DNA from: Nageia nagi | Taxonomy: Eukaryota > Pinophyta | Length of the DNA: 64,000 nt | Direction: 5' to 3' | Assembly (NCBI GenBank): GCA_050084985.1 | Contig: JBITNC010000001.1 | Span: 155,558,001-155,622,000 of the forward strand | In this document: one piece after another, positions 49,080-60,913 of the stretch | Numbering within the stretch: position 1 is the first letter of the stretch | How the letters are laid out: each line of letters starts with the position of its first letter | The notes under the pieces: generated by a model | What the model was told of the DNA's origin: nothing | The model's input: only the letters and a program-made list of their open reading frames with translations | The model's database searches: none | Position numbers and translations under genes: made by a program

Positions 49080-50745
49080 ATAGGAACTCTAACCTATAGA
49101 TGGATCTTGAGTCCTTCTCCTAGACCTAGACCTTGATCATCATTGCTAGTGTCTGTTCAAACTTAAGGAGCTAATTTTCCTTTAGTGTGATAAAGTCTTA
49201 GAGCCTCTTCAACTCTTGATGCTACATCATACGAGGTAGCACCTATAGTATATCTATCTATCCCTACAAGATACCTATCTAGTCATCTTAAGGCTTTAGC
49301 TACAATTATAAGCTCACCACCTACACTTATAATTTTTCCAACTAAGTATCCATCCTTATATCATAAAAATTTTGTTGTCAATTTTCCTCCTCCAAAAATA
49401 GGTCTATAAACCAAATCCCTAGAGTCTAGGTATACCTAAGGTAATGTCAAGGGAGTCATAGCTCTCAATGTGGATGGCACATGTGGGTCTACCGGTTGAG
49501 TAAGTGGTGGAGCATTTACCTCCTCATCCCCTTTCTCCTCCTCTACATCCTCCTATCCCTCTTCCTCATCATTCTCCTCATCCTTGAGGCCCAATGGAAT
49601 GGGCCTCATTATGTCCCACCATCGTTTGTACTCTAAAGTATGCTAATGAAATGGTATGGGCACCTTAGGGGTAGGATTCTCCAATGTGATCCACTCTACA
49701 CTTCATGCTGGTATAACCATAACCCCTAGTAGAATAGCTTAATAGTGATAGTACTTGGTGACATTCAACCACATCCTTAGCATAAGCACATCCTACATCA
49801 TGCTAAACTACCTTAAAACTCAGTTCATATTGTAATACTCAATCACCTTCCTAGGACCCTAGATATGACATGGAGTCATGCTCCATGATAACTCATCTAA
49901 AATATCCCACATTTCCAAGTCAAAATAGGGGTACCAAACTAAATCATCCTCATCTAATAGGTCTACTAGTATTCAATACTACTCAACTCCCCTCATCACA
50001 CCTACCCGTTACATAATCTACAACCAAAACCAATGGGGTATGTATGCCTATATCATCATAGGAAGATATGTACAAACAATAATATAGAATGAATGAGTTT
50101 GCTATAATATTATCTCCCTTATTTATAGATACAAAACTATGAATATCCTTGTATAACATGGCCAATATGTAGGGTGCCTATGTGTACCTCTCCTTGTGAA
50201 GGCATGTTCCTTACACTATGGAAATAAACCAAGTATGGAAGTACTCATGGTTCTTATTGCTATATAGGATCATTTAGATAAGAATAACTACATACAAATT
50301 GAATTATATGGTGAATTCAATGTTCTTTAAGGGAATTTAAACTATGTCATGAAGGGATGCACCTTTCTTTTGTTGTTGGTAGTGCCTCACCCCTATCAAC
50401 TAGTAGTGCTAGTCCTTAATCTCATCCATAGTCAAAGTAGCCCATTGTATCAGTGTACCCTTCATAGAAACCCATATAATGTGATGAATTTTAGTAAGGA
50501 TGATATTCATCTCACCTATCAGCAAGTAGAATGTGTTGGTGTTATTACATCGATGCTCCAAGAGGGTAGTTAGAAAGTACTTGTCGCATGGGATACACAT
50601 GATCCCCCTTAGGTGAATAAGCCCAGATGTATCTAGTCATCCTCTCTCATTTAGAGTTAGAATAAAGTCTATGACCACATCCATAACTAGAATACATTGC
50701 TCGCACCACATCAAGTATGCTTGATCCTACATCTAGGTCAAAAAT
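49080..50745 (-). pseudogene. Antisense plant mobile domain (PMD) gene of E2
   Basis: The minus frame near 50630-50410 reads SGLIHLRGIMCIPCDKYFL, TTLLEH, then NTNTFYLLIGEMNIILTKIH and IIWVSMKGTL. This has the PMD pattern: L-L-E-R-W region, T-x-T-F-x-L-x-x-G-E-M and a V-P-x-x-G-like turn. The second block LAMLYKDIHSFVSINKGDNI (50165-50110) parallels LYRDMYNFVSI of E1. An acidic linker (DEENDEEEG, about 49590) and a helical tail with DVASRVEEALRLYH (about 49220) follow. Interruptions are mostly single-base stops. The gene is convergent with the sense gag transcript. Family assignment is firm, function unknown. Confidence 0.75.
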
Positions 50746-52369
50746 GAAATTTATCAGTACCAAAAAATGTAAAATATATCAAAATATTAAAAATATAAAC
50801 CTTAAAATGTGTTACTTTTCATGCCATTTTTTAATTTTGTGTTTTCATAAATTATAAGTGCATATTTTTCCAATAAGCCCATACATTTGTTATTTTGCTA
50901 TGTTTTCTAAAAAATTCTTCCCAACAATGCCACCTTGTTTCAGACCCCATTTCTTGAAAATTTTTGATACCCATAAACCTTAACCTAGTTTGTATAGTAA
51001 AAACATGTTCCATTTCCTTCCATGCACATAGAAACCTAGCACTACATTTTTACCCCCTATGTTTCAATGTTTTTTCAAATTTAGCAAAAACTTGACAAAT
51101 TTTAAAAAGTAAACCATTAAAAACCTTCTAAAGCATGCATACACCATGAATATGAGGAAAGTTTTGGCACTTGGTGCCCCTTAGGTGGAGAACAAATAAC
51201 TAAACACTAGTGATCTTATTGAGAAGTAATTTGGCAAGCCATATCAAACTAAGCCAATAGTGTATTGCAACCTCTCCACAATTCGAATAGGATACCTAAA
51301 ACCTTGCGAACTAGAGTTCCAATTGTTAAATTGAGAATATGCAAATGAAACTTAATTCTTCCTATTTTTAAATTAATTGGAAACCCCTTTTTCAAATTGA
51401 CTACTTATCCTATATGATTGATGAAAATAGAAACTCTTTTTTTCATCAAATGTTCATACACCTATCTGCATTCTTTTGGTCAATACCCTTTCATGCCTTT
51501 AATGGTGTGTGGCTGCTACATTCTAGAGCTATTGCTTGGTTTGTGGCCCTTTTTATCTTCAAAATTGTTGCCTAAATTTTGCTCTTTTTATGCATGTAAT
51601 AAAAATATTTATAATTATTTCCAATACAATGTAAATTATAAAAAACCTCCTTGAGGAAAATTGGTAAAAATTGAAATGTAATGATCATTAAATTTTGCTT
51701 TACTCATTATGGTCCTAAAAATTATTGTTCTTTTTCACTTTATGGCTATGGAATAGACCTGAAATAATTTTCCTTTGCTTAAAATTTCTTTCTTATCTTG
51801 ACAACGATGCCATAATCCTAACACTACCAACAGGTTATAATGGTAATTTAAAGTGCATTTTCTTTTTTTTTTGTACTATTTGTGTATTTAAATGTGGAAA
51901 AACATCTCTACTTTTCATTTATGTATCACAATTGTTAAAAAATGAACTCTTATTTTGCATAGCTTATCATGTTTCAAAAATTATAAATTAATTTCAAAAA
52001 TGCTATTTTTAATTTCTCATTTCATAAATACATGTCATTATTATGCTTATCTAGATATTTTAGATAATACTATGTTAATAAAATTGCTTATCAAATGCTT
52101 GGCTTCATATCTTGTTAAGAATTGCTTATCAATGAACATTGTAGTGAATTGTCCATAATTGTTTATTGGTACATGTTGCAATAAAAATTGCATGATTGAT
52201 TGTCATACATACTACTTATCACACTTATCATGCTTTACTTAATAACTACTTATCAAAATATTGCTTTGTTCAAAGGCATGCTTATAAAAATATTGTTTAT
52301 CATTCCTTGACTAAATGGATTGCTTATCATATGATCAAAATATTTTCATATCATATCATTGCTTATCAT
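50746..52369. other. E2 3' non-coding region
   Basis: AT-rich sequence upstream of the antisense gene and before the tandem repeat. Open frames at 51418-51654, 51725-51991 and 51955-52384 are low-complexity and motif-free. Nothing else was recognised. Confidence 0.4.
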
Positions 52370-52660
52370 TGGCCTCCTTTGTAAGGAAGGGGCACACTTA
52401 TCAAAAAATCCATGGCAATATAGTGGCTTGGAAAACCAAGTTGGTTACTTATATCTTTGGCCTCCTTTGTAAGGAAAGGGCACTCTTATTAGTAAATCCA
52501 TAGAAATATATTTTCTTAGGAAAGCAAGCTGATCATTCTTATACTTTGACATATTTGTAAGGAAGGGTCAATATTATCATTTGGTACCTTTGTAAGGAAG
52601 GTCCATTCATATCAAACTCCATGTCAACATGGTGGCTTGGGAAACTAAGCTGATAAATCT
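52370..52660. repeat. Tandem repeat of about 70-90 bp in E2 3' region
   Basis: GGCCTCCTTTGTAAGGAAGGG recurs at about 52372 and 52459, with shorter forms near 52552 and 52583. Each is followed by a variant of AATCCATGGCAATATAGTGGCTTGG and then AAGCTGAT or AAGTTGGT. Confidence 0.7.
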
Positions 52661-53020
52661 AAACTATTTATCATCTTCATCTCATCTTGGTGGGTAAGTC
52701 ACCAAGGACACATTTTCTTTCTTATAATACTTTTAATATCATGATACTTAATGTCTATATTTGAGATATATTGTGAAAAATGTTTCTTGTATAAAGCTCT
52801 TTTTAGGTAACTTTTTCTTTGCCTTGGATTTCTCCTATGATGAGAGGTCCATCATGTCATAACCAAGTCAAAGAGGGGGTATAATATATAGGCAAAAAGT
52901 TGGAACATCCAAAGCTATCATCACAAGATAACATTTTAGGGAGTACTTTCCTACTTTTCTTTTTATACTTTGAATTCATGCTTTGATTTTATTTTTTATC
53001 AAAAGCATAAAAACATATTC

Positions 53021-53033
53021 AAAGTGGGGAAAT
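53021..53033 (+). promoter_or_regulatory. Polypurine tract of E2
   Basis: AAAGTGGGGAAAT ends directly at the LTR start TGTTAACATC (53034). This confirms plus orientation. Confidence 0.75.
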
Positions 53034-53756
53034 TGTTAACATCTAAAAAAGAATTTTAATTTAATTAAAATACCCTTTTAGGTATTTGAAATAATTTATT
53101 TAATTTATTAACTGCTCTTTTCCATGTGCACTCTTATCTACCTTTATATTTTGTAGTAATAGGTTGACTCGACATCATAATAAGCCTAAGGAGGAGCCTT
53201 AGAACTAGACCTATTGCCTATAAAGGTGGAGGGATTGTGCATGATCAAATATATGATATGACATGAAATAAGCTTGCATCTTTGATAGGTGGTGATATAC
53301 TTATGTCAATCTTAATCAGTGTTTCTTAACACAAACTATCATCTCTAGATTTTGTTATACTCAGAGCTCTGCATTCTTACGATCTTTCATCCCTTCATTA
53401 GAAATATTTGGTAGATGGAAGGTGGAAGGACAACATCAAGTAAAAGGGTGAGGTATTCTAGAATAGTAACTAGGAGCTATCAATGGATTTTTGGTGCTAC
53501 TACTAGGTTAAGGTTGGATTGGTGGCTTTGTATTTTAGGGAAGCTTATCATTCATCCTCTTTCAATTGAATTTTTCCTTCATTCATTGTCATAGGTAAAA
53601 TACAAGTCTGTATCTTTTGTAAATCCAGTTTTGATAGGTCAAGGTTAGTTAGGTCATTATCATCTTTCATGTCATCAATTTCATATTATTCATAGTTAAT
53701 TAGCAACTTTAATTATTCTATAAATAATCCTAATAATTAATATTTCAGTTATAACA
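53034..53756 (+). repeat. 3' LTR of E2
   Basis: Matches the 5' LTR from TGTTAACATCTAAAAAAG to CAGTTATAACA. It is followed by the ATAAT duplication and then by element B sequence (CATTCATCATTTATCATTC) that also occurs at 55604-55624. Confidence 0.9.
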
Positions 53757-53761
53757 ATAAT

Positions 53762-53859
53762 CATTCATCATTTATCATTCATTAATAATCATCATCATTA
53801 ATCTTTAGATTTTGAGTTGAGTTTCATATATCACAAAATTCATGTCAAAAGGATGCATA
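53762..53859 (+). other. Element B internal tail before LTR2
   Basis: Matches 55602-55702, including GTTGAGTTTCATAT. The tract CAAAAGGATGCATA before the LTR corresponds to the purine-rich CAAAAGGGGACATC before LTR3, the probable polypurine tract of B. Confidence 0.75.
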
Positions 53860-54664
53860 TGTAGACACATCAAAATCACCTTTTTTCCTCCACCATTTGC
53901 ATCTCAACATTTTTTCTCTAATTGCTCTATCATAATATTTTTGACCTTGTATGGTGCTTCCTAATCGGTACTTCAATTTTCCTGATTAGTTAATCGATTG
54001 GCTTACTAAATGTCCAATCGATTAGGCCAACTATCATAGTGGTTAGGTATCAAATTTATAAAGTTAAATTTGAAATCAATTTTCCCTCTTTTATTTTTTC
54101 AAATCCTCTTACCTTTTGACCATTGTGGAGCCTTCTCTCTTTCACAATTGAAGCTTTGAGCAAGATTCTAATCCCTAATCACCTATAACACTTACTCTCA
54201 CATGTTTTGATAATTATTGCAGGTGTTGGGGAGCATTGGGAGCTATATTAAAATAACCATATTCTTTTAATTACATTTGTGTGAGAATGTAACATTATTG
54301 TAGGCTAGATTCATGGTAGTTTACTCTTATTTTTATCATTTTATCATTATCTTAGCATAGCATGAGAATTTCACCTTGCATTAAGCATTTTATTTCTTTC
54401 TAATACCCATTTTATTATGGGATAGAGGATCTAAATTTCATCAAGGAGGTTAAATAACTCTCTTTGAGATCACTCCAGGGTCTTAAGGGACTAGAGTGTT
54501 GAGACTCCCTCTAACATTTATCTTTTGTAGGTCTAGGTATCTAAGTAAGAACACATCCATCCATCATTTTGTCTCAAGATGAACTCTAACAAAAGCATGA
54601 TGGTGCAACCTTTATCATCCTCCCTCATTTGTGTAGAGAATCACCATTTTTTGGAGCATCCATA
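53860..54664 (+). repeat. Element B LTR2
   Basis: Starts TGTAGACACATCAAAATCACC and ends GGAGCATCCATA, where LTR1 and LTR3 end in TACACA. It holds the uninterrupted target site of E1 (GGTCTAGGTATC). Length is 805 bp. Confidence 0.85.
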
Positions 54665-55702
54665 AAAACTCCTTCCTTTCTTTCCATTCAACATGGGGTA
54701 AGGTTTATCATAATTGATTCTCCATTGCTTTCCATTTAGCATGGGGAGAAGGTATCATTTGAGCATTATTTCATCTTAATTTCCATTCAACATAGGGAAT
54801 GATTTATTACTATTTATCTTTATCTTCATTTGGCATGAGGAATTATTTATCATCATTAATTATCTTTCTTTCCATTCAACATGGGGCAAGGTCATCACTT
54901 TTTTTCTTAATTTCCATTTAGTATGGAGTAAGGGTTTATCATTATGTTTTCTTTTGTTTTCATTCAACATAGGGAAAGGTATCGTTTATCATTATTAATA
55001 TTACTTTCCATTCAAAATGGGTAAAGATTTATTATTATATTTCCTTCTTGCTTTCCATTCAACATGGGGAAAGATTTATTATTTTTTTTCCTTTGCTTTC
55101 CATTGAACATGGGTAAGATTGAGCACTATTTTTTCTTTTCTTTTCATTCACCATGGGAAAAAAATGTCTTTAGCATTATCATCCTATTTTTTTCTTTTCT
55201 TTCCATTCAACATGGGGCAAATTTATCCTTATTTAGCATAGGGAAATGTTATCATCATCATTATCACTTGCAATAAGGTTTCTACTACCATTATTTTTGC
55301 TTTGCCTTCCATTCAACATGGGTTAAAGTCTCCTTTTGATATCATGATCATATCATTCAGCATGACTCACCTTGAGTACCAAACATTTAGTATAGTCATT
55401 AGTTAATCACCTTTGCATTGACCATATCATTGAGATCATTTAGCATTTTTCCCTTAGTGTGTGATAGGTTTACCTACCTACACATACCATCATGTTAATA
55501 AAATATCATTATTTATTGATCATTAATAATAATTAGAAATATTTTATTGATAATTACCATTCCATCATTTAATATTATAGATACCTTATTGAATATTAGT
55601 ATAATCATTCATCATTTATCATTCATAAATAGGCATCATCATTAACTTTAGCTTTATAGTTGAGTTTCATATCTTGTGAAGCTCATCTCAAAAGGGGACA
55701 TC
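54665..55702 (+). repeat. Second, 5'-deleted internal segment of element B with array copy 2
   Basis: It begins AAAACTCCTTCCTTT, which matches the first internal region only from about 35745 (AAAGCTCCTTCCTTT). Gag is therefore absent. The CATTCAACATGGGG array (54670-55250) has about ten units. Beyond it the sequence follows the B tail to the polypurine tract AAAAGGGGACATC (55690-55702). It supplies the uninterrupted target site of the hAT element. Confidence 0.85.
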
Positions 55703-56515
55703 TATAGACACATCAAAATCACCTTTTCCCCTTGATTGTTTGCATATAAAAATATTTTTCCTAATCACTTTATCATAACATTTTTGACCTTGTACATTAG
55801 TCCCTAATCAATACATTGATTATCTTGATTGGTTGATTGGTTAGCTTGATAATTGGCCAACCGGCTAGGCCAATTGTCATACTGATTAGGTGTTAAATCT
55901 ATTAAGTCAAATTTGAAATCCATTTTTCCCTCTCTTGTATTTTTGAATCATTTTTGTCTTGGTAATTGTAGAGCCTTCCCTTTCTCATAGCCAAAGCCTT
56001 GAGTAAGATCCCAAGCCCTAATAATCTATAACACTTTATATAACATTTTTTGATCATTCTTGCAGGTGTTGGGGAGCATTGGGAGCTATCTTGAAGCTAT
56101 TAGAGCACTTGTATCCTTTATGTATAATATTTATCATATTTTTATATGCATGTAGTATTATTATAGGCTAGATTTATGGTAGTTTAGTCTTATTTTATTA
56201 TTATCTTAGCATAGCATGATCATATTTCTTTGCATTATAGGCATTTACTTTCTTTTTAATACCCATTTGATTGTGGGATAGGAGATCAATATTTCATAAA
56301 GGAGGTTTAACACCTATATTTGAGAATACTCTAGGGTATTAAGGGACTATAGTGTTGATATTCCCTCTAACATTTCTATTTTTGATGTTTAGGTATCAAA
56401 GCAAGAGCATATCCATCTATCATTTTATCACAAGATGAAATCTAGCAAAAGCATGGTGGTGTAACATTGATCCTCCTCCCCCTTTGGAGAGGTCACTATT
56501 TTGGGAGAATACACA
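55703..56515 (+). repeat. Element B LTR3
   Basis: Starts TATAGACACATCAAAATCACC (first G decayed to A) and ends GGAGAATACACA, followed by the TAGGG duplication. Length is 813 bp. It is the outer 3' LTR of the complex. Confidence 0.85.
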
Positions 56516-56520
56516 TAGGG

Positions 56521-56723
56521 TATGAACCTTAAAAAAGAATCATTAGGGTTACATTTCTAGGCCATTTTTATCATATTATCTTAGGTTTAGTAACTTAATA
56601 ATTGCTTAAAAAGGAGGTCATTACTGGTGATCTCATACATCTATTGATAATAGGGAGAATTAAAAATCATGACACAAACTTCAATCGTACAATTAAAGGG
56701 GTATCAATTTTTATCACAATAGT
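56521..56723 (+). repeat. 5' LTR of element C, right part
   Basis: TATGAACCTTAAAAAAGAATC resumes element C after the TAGGG duplication, and this part matches 63280-63482 up to ATCACA (left) versus ATCATA (right). The LTR end is taken at 56723, where similarity stops. A GGTGACTCTGCAAC motif at 56867 also resembles a primer-binding site, so the true LTR end could be up to 140 bases further. Confidence 0.55.
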
Positions 56724-57100
56724 TTTTGGTATCGATTCCAAGGAACATTCATATTTATTCCATAAGATGATGGATCCTCTTGCTTAAATGATATACTTTT
56801 TGCAAACTGCTACCTTAAAATAACTCATATCTAGAAAAAATTACTTTATAAAGGTGTTGGTGACTCTGCAACAAAGAAAATAAGGATCTACAAGTTGGCC
56901 CACATAAAAAGAAAAATTGCACTCCTAGAAGTGTTGATAATTCTACTATTGAAAGAACCATATGAAAAGATTTAAAGCCATTGATACCTAGTATTTAAGT
57001 GTTCTTTATACCTAGTATTATTGTATTTCAAGGTTTCTCAACTATCTTTGAATATCAGTTGATAACAATGAGTATCAAGGGTAAATAAATAAACTATATA

Positions 57101-58930
57101 ATGAGTAGGTATAAAACCCTTGATTTTATTAAATTTGTATTTTTCAATTTTATGCATATTAAAATATTTAAAAACTTACCTAATTTTCAAGAAAAATACA
57201 ATGAATCATCCAAAGAACATCTTTAAGAATTTTATGAGATTACAAATGAAATCATGGATGAACATGTATCCTTAAGATTATTTGTTAAAACCTTAGTAGA
57301 AAATGTAAGGTTATGGTTCACTAACCTCCTTCCTCATTCTTTCCTAGATTTTGAGACATTTGAAAAGATGTTTTTGAATGAGTTTGATATAAATAATATA
57401 AAAAAGTTAATAGAACCAATTTCAAGATCAAGTAACTTGATCATATTTATTTTTACCAAATGTGTAAAGCACCTCATAATCTTATAACTTGTGTCATTGC
57501 TTTGGTTTTATATTCTTGAGAGGATCTTATTTATCTAATTTCTTATGATGATTATATTAAATAAGAAATAAATGATGAACAAGCTATGGAATAAGCTCAA
57601 TAAAAAGAAGAAGCTCTAAGAGAAAAATCAATTGATAAAGATGAAAAAATAGGAAGATAAAAAAAAGGAAGATCTATTTCATTTATGCCTACCTTTTACA
57701 AACCAAATAAATTTTCTCCCTTGGATGAATCATTGTATGATATTACTTTTGAGAAGTTAATAAGTACAATTACACAAGAAAAAAATAATTCCATTGCTCA
57801 TTGATATGTATTTGAGGAAAATAAAAGTATTCAACATATTGAATCAGCTAGATAAGTGATGGGTTCACATTTCAGAAGTAAATATGGTTATAGGCTATGA
57901 TCAGATGCAAATATTGATACAAATGAATCAATTGATGGGCATAAAAATTTAATTGCTAAAGATAATATTGATTCATAAATTGAATATTATTTTAAAATAA
58001 TGAATGATGAAATTTTTGAGCAATCAAAATTGTTACATAATGATCAAGAATTAATACTTAAGAAAATATCAGATCAATAATTGCTAATAATTAATGCTAC
58101 ATCAACAAAATTGGCACTTATAGATATAGATATAGAAAGCTATTAAACCTAATTATTATCCATAAGAACAATGTTTATGCTCTAATGAAAATTTTAATAG
58201 TAACATATTCTTAAAGAAAATTGAGTAACAAGGGTCTATTCAACATTGTGAGAAGTATATGAGGTCAGAGTTACCACTTAAGAAATAAGGGATAAGATAA
58301 GGAAAATATAAAATGATACTCAAGGCATATTCAAAAGGAAATAAGTAATAAAAAATGTAGAAAATAATTTCAATTAGATTAGACCTAGAGAATGAGGAAT
58401 ATTTTCAAGAGGAATCATCAAAATAAGGCATGCCAACCTACATACCTAAGAGAGTAAGCAATGATGATATTCCAACCATTACAAATTTTTTATAGGAAGA
58501 GAAGCATGTATACTTTTGATGAATGGAAACTCAATCAAGGAAAATGAATAACAAGGGTTACTAGGATTACTTGACTGTGCAAACTTTGCTATTCAAAATA
58601 AAGAGTCATAGTTTCTAAAGAGAATAAGGTATCTTAGTGTTGGCATAACTTCAAGGTTAAATACAATAAAGGTTTCACAAATTTCCTTAACCAAATACTA
58701 TCAAAAATAATATTGGATAAAATTATAAGCTCTAGGCTTATATTCCCTCAAAGATATTCTTTTAAAAATGATTAACAGTCAATTGAGGAAAATGGTTTAA
58801 ATAACTTGCAAAGATAATCTAGATGCCATAAAGCACCTACAACTTAAAGATATGAATCCTTTATCCCAAATGAATCAATGGATTTTAAGCACTCATAAGC
58901 TAATAGTTTATTTTACCATCACCTAATCAA
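57101..58930 (+). pseudogene. gag-like gene of element C
   Basis: From ATG 57101 the frame reads MSRYKTLDFIKF, then FKNLPNFQEKYNESSKEHL and DEHVSLRLFVKTLVENVRLW, FTNLLPHSFLDFETFEKMFL (57254-57390). This matches the Retrotrans_gag pattern (F-x-G-K-Y, H-L-x-x-F, R-L-F-x-x-T-L, W-F-x-x-L). Further on, a segment with FYKPNKFSPLDESLYDITFE (about 57690-57750) is the gag C-terminal block. After that the frame decays. No protease, RT or integrase follows in the 2.5 kb internal region, so this fits a gag-only terminal-repeat element. Confidence 0.65.
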
Positions 58931-59340
58931 CAACAAGTTAGATTAACTGGTTGAGAAGGAGTGTAACATTACACCACCCTATATACACTAGATTAGATTT
59001 GCTTTTGTATTTTTATTTTTTAATTTAAATCTCTAATATGGCCCAAAGATAAATGGTGTTATTAATAGATTCATCAAATATTTACTATTATCCATGCATA
59101 GCTAATGTTTGAATTTCTAAATTTCACTTGGAATTTCTAACATATCACTTTTTCTTCAGTTCTTGACTATTATTTTTCATTTTTGTTAGTTGTTCCTATC
59201 TATGTATCCTATTTTTTTATGATCTACTAAAGGTACTTAGGAACCTCTTCAATGATCACTATCGGGAGACTCTGAAAGTGCATTGACCAAAAATAGTCTT
59301 ATTAGGTGAAAAAGAGTTTTCCTAGATGTAAATATGAGCT
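58931..59340. other. Element C internal tail
   Basis: Non-coding, with an A/T-rich stretch near 59000. A clear polypurine tract was not found; CGGGAGACTCTGAAAG (59263-59278) is the most purine-rich candidate. The exact 3' LTR start is unclear. Confidence 0.4.
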
Positions 59341-60289
59341 CCCAAGATTGTGTTCCATTTTACATGAGGTGACATCATCCTATACATTGTTGCATTGCAG
59401 GGGAAATGTTGTTGCATTGTGTTTTCCATGAGCTAGCATTAGTAGTACTAATGTTGCATCATGACTAAGGAGTTACAAAAGTCATTTTACTCAATATCAT
59501 ATTTTCTAGGAGTTGATATCATCATTTACATTATCACATCCTAGAAAAGGTATTACAAAGACCTTATTACTCAATATTGCATTTTTTGCAAACTAATATC
59601 AACATTATAAGTGTTGTATCTTGGATTAGGAGTTGTCAAGGCTATTTTTCTCAATGCTACAATTACCAAGATTTGATATCATCATTTACCTTATCACATC
59701 CTAATAAAGGCTTTACAAAGGTATTAGTACTTAATATCATACTTTTCCTGAGATGAGAGAAACATTTACAATATCACAATGCAACCAAGGAGTTATCAAA
59801 GTTATTTTATTCACTACCATGATCATTAGAAGTTGATATCATCTTGCACATTACCACCTTGTGAGGGAAATGTTGCCACATCATATTTCCTATAAGTTGA
59901 CGTAAACATCTTCAGTGCCGCATTATGGTTAAGGAGATATAAAGGTTATTTTGCTCAATGATACGATTTTCTTGAGATGACATCATCATTTACCTTACCA
60001 CATCATGAATAAGGTATTATTTTTCAATGCCATAATTTCCCTAAGATGATTTCATCATTGTTAGTGCCACATCATGGCTAAGGAGTTACAAAGACTATTT
60101 TTGATCTGAAAATTTGGATCCCTTCAACATTTAGTAATCTCCATTTCAGTATGTTCATTGTAATCATCTTGTCTTCAGCTTTCCAATGCTTCTTTCGGAT
60201 CGAGAATCCGAGTCCGTATGTGGAAGTTATGGCTTTAAGTCCAGTTTAAGTATTTTTGAAAAAAAAAAAAAAATCAAAAAATATGGCGG

Positions 60290-60640
60290 GACCCGCCTGC
60301 CACCGTGGAGGCCACGCAGGAGGAGAAGGACCCGCCAGACCACGTCGTGACAAACCCGCCTGCCACAGAGGACCACGTCAGAGTCAAAAGGGACCACGTT
60401 GGAGTCAAAAGGGCGCACGTGGAGGTCAGAGGAGGTGACGAGGCGGGGAAAAGACCGCCCGCGTGACAGGGCCGCGTGGAGGATGCTGAACATTTGACCG
60501 CCCGACGAGCCGCCCACGCCAGCCCGCCTGACCGCCTGCGTCACCGCCTGACCAGTCAGCCTAGCCGCCCGTTGACCAGTTGACTTCTGCCCAGAACGCG
60601 CCACGTGGCAGCACCACAGCGCACCCGCCCAGTTTTGATT
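60290..60640 (+). promoter_or_regulatory. U3 promoter region with ACGT-core and W-box repeats
   Basis: Repeated ACCACGTC/ACCACGTT units, each followed by GAGTCAAAAGGG, occur near 60362-60410, and a G-box-like GCCACGTGGC is at 60600-60609. W-box cores TTGACC and TTGACT are at about 60494 and 60571-60583. In plants such sites bind bZIP/bHLH and WRKY factors. Whether this LTR is active or inducible cannot be told from sequence. Confidence 0.55.
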
Positions 60641-60904
60641 TATTTAACGTATTTTGGTGTTTTGCTAAGGTTTTTGGCGATTTTTGATTCGTTTAAGGTC
60701 CCATTTTTGGGCTGAGTTAATTTTTAAGCCTGTAACAGTTCAGAGGGCATTTTTTTCAGTTTTAAAAATTATTTTTAGGAGATTTTGGAAACCATTTGAG
60801 TCCAAATTTGATAGGAAGATCTAGGAGGTTAATGGGTATCTTAAAATATATTTTTTTCTAAATTTCAGAGTTGTAATTCTCTCTAATTTTAGCTCAAAAA
60901 GTTG

Positions 60905-60913
60905 TATAAAAAG
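60905..60913 (+). promoter_or_regulatory. TATA box of the solo LTR
   Basis: TATAAAAAG preceded by GC-rich upstream sequence. A transcription start would be expected about 30 bases downstream, near 60940. Confidence 0.6.

Larger units (their letters stand above)
45147..53756 (+). mobile_element. Element E2: non-autonomous Tat-like retrotransposon
   Basis: The LTRs at 45147-45873 (727 bp) and 53034-53756 (723 bp) both run from TGTTAA to TTATAACA. ATAAT flanks both ends (45142-45146, 53757-53761). A polypurine tract precedes the right LTR. Gag is on the plus strand, so the element is plus-oriented. No pol motif was found. The minus strand carries a PMD gene, so the layout is the same as E1: sense gag, antisense PMD, long non-coding 3' region. 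Confidence 0.9.
20945..56515 (+). mobile_element. Element B: gag-only LTR retrotransposon with three LTRs
   Basis: It is bounded by a perfect TAGGG duplication (20940-20944, 56516-56520). LTRs lie at 20945-21630 plus 30929-31039 (797 bp), 53860-54664 (805 bp) and 55703-56515 (813 bp), so all three are nearly equal in length after removing the nested element. Three later elements lie within it: E1, a hAT element and E2. Removing them leaves about 9 kb. The internal region holds gag but no polymerase motifs. The second internal segment (54665-55702) is a 5'-deleted copy of the tail of the first, giving LTR-internal-LTR-internal-LTR. Confidence 0.85.

Noticed and set aside
51725-52503. Chain of plus-strand open frames in E2
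   Set aside because: They are Phe/Ile/Tyr-rich, follow AT content, and lack any motif or counterpart in E1.
56867-56880. GGTGACTCTGCAAC as the definite primer-binding site of element C
   Set aside because: It resembles known plant sites, but similarity between the two LTR copies ends about 140 bases earlier, so it stays undecided.
60227-60604. Minus-strand open frame of 125 codons in the GC-rich block
   Set aside because: It lies in the U3 part of a solo LTR, is Arg/Gly/Ser-rich, and owes its length to lack of stop codons in GC-rich DNA.
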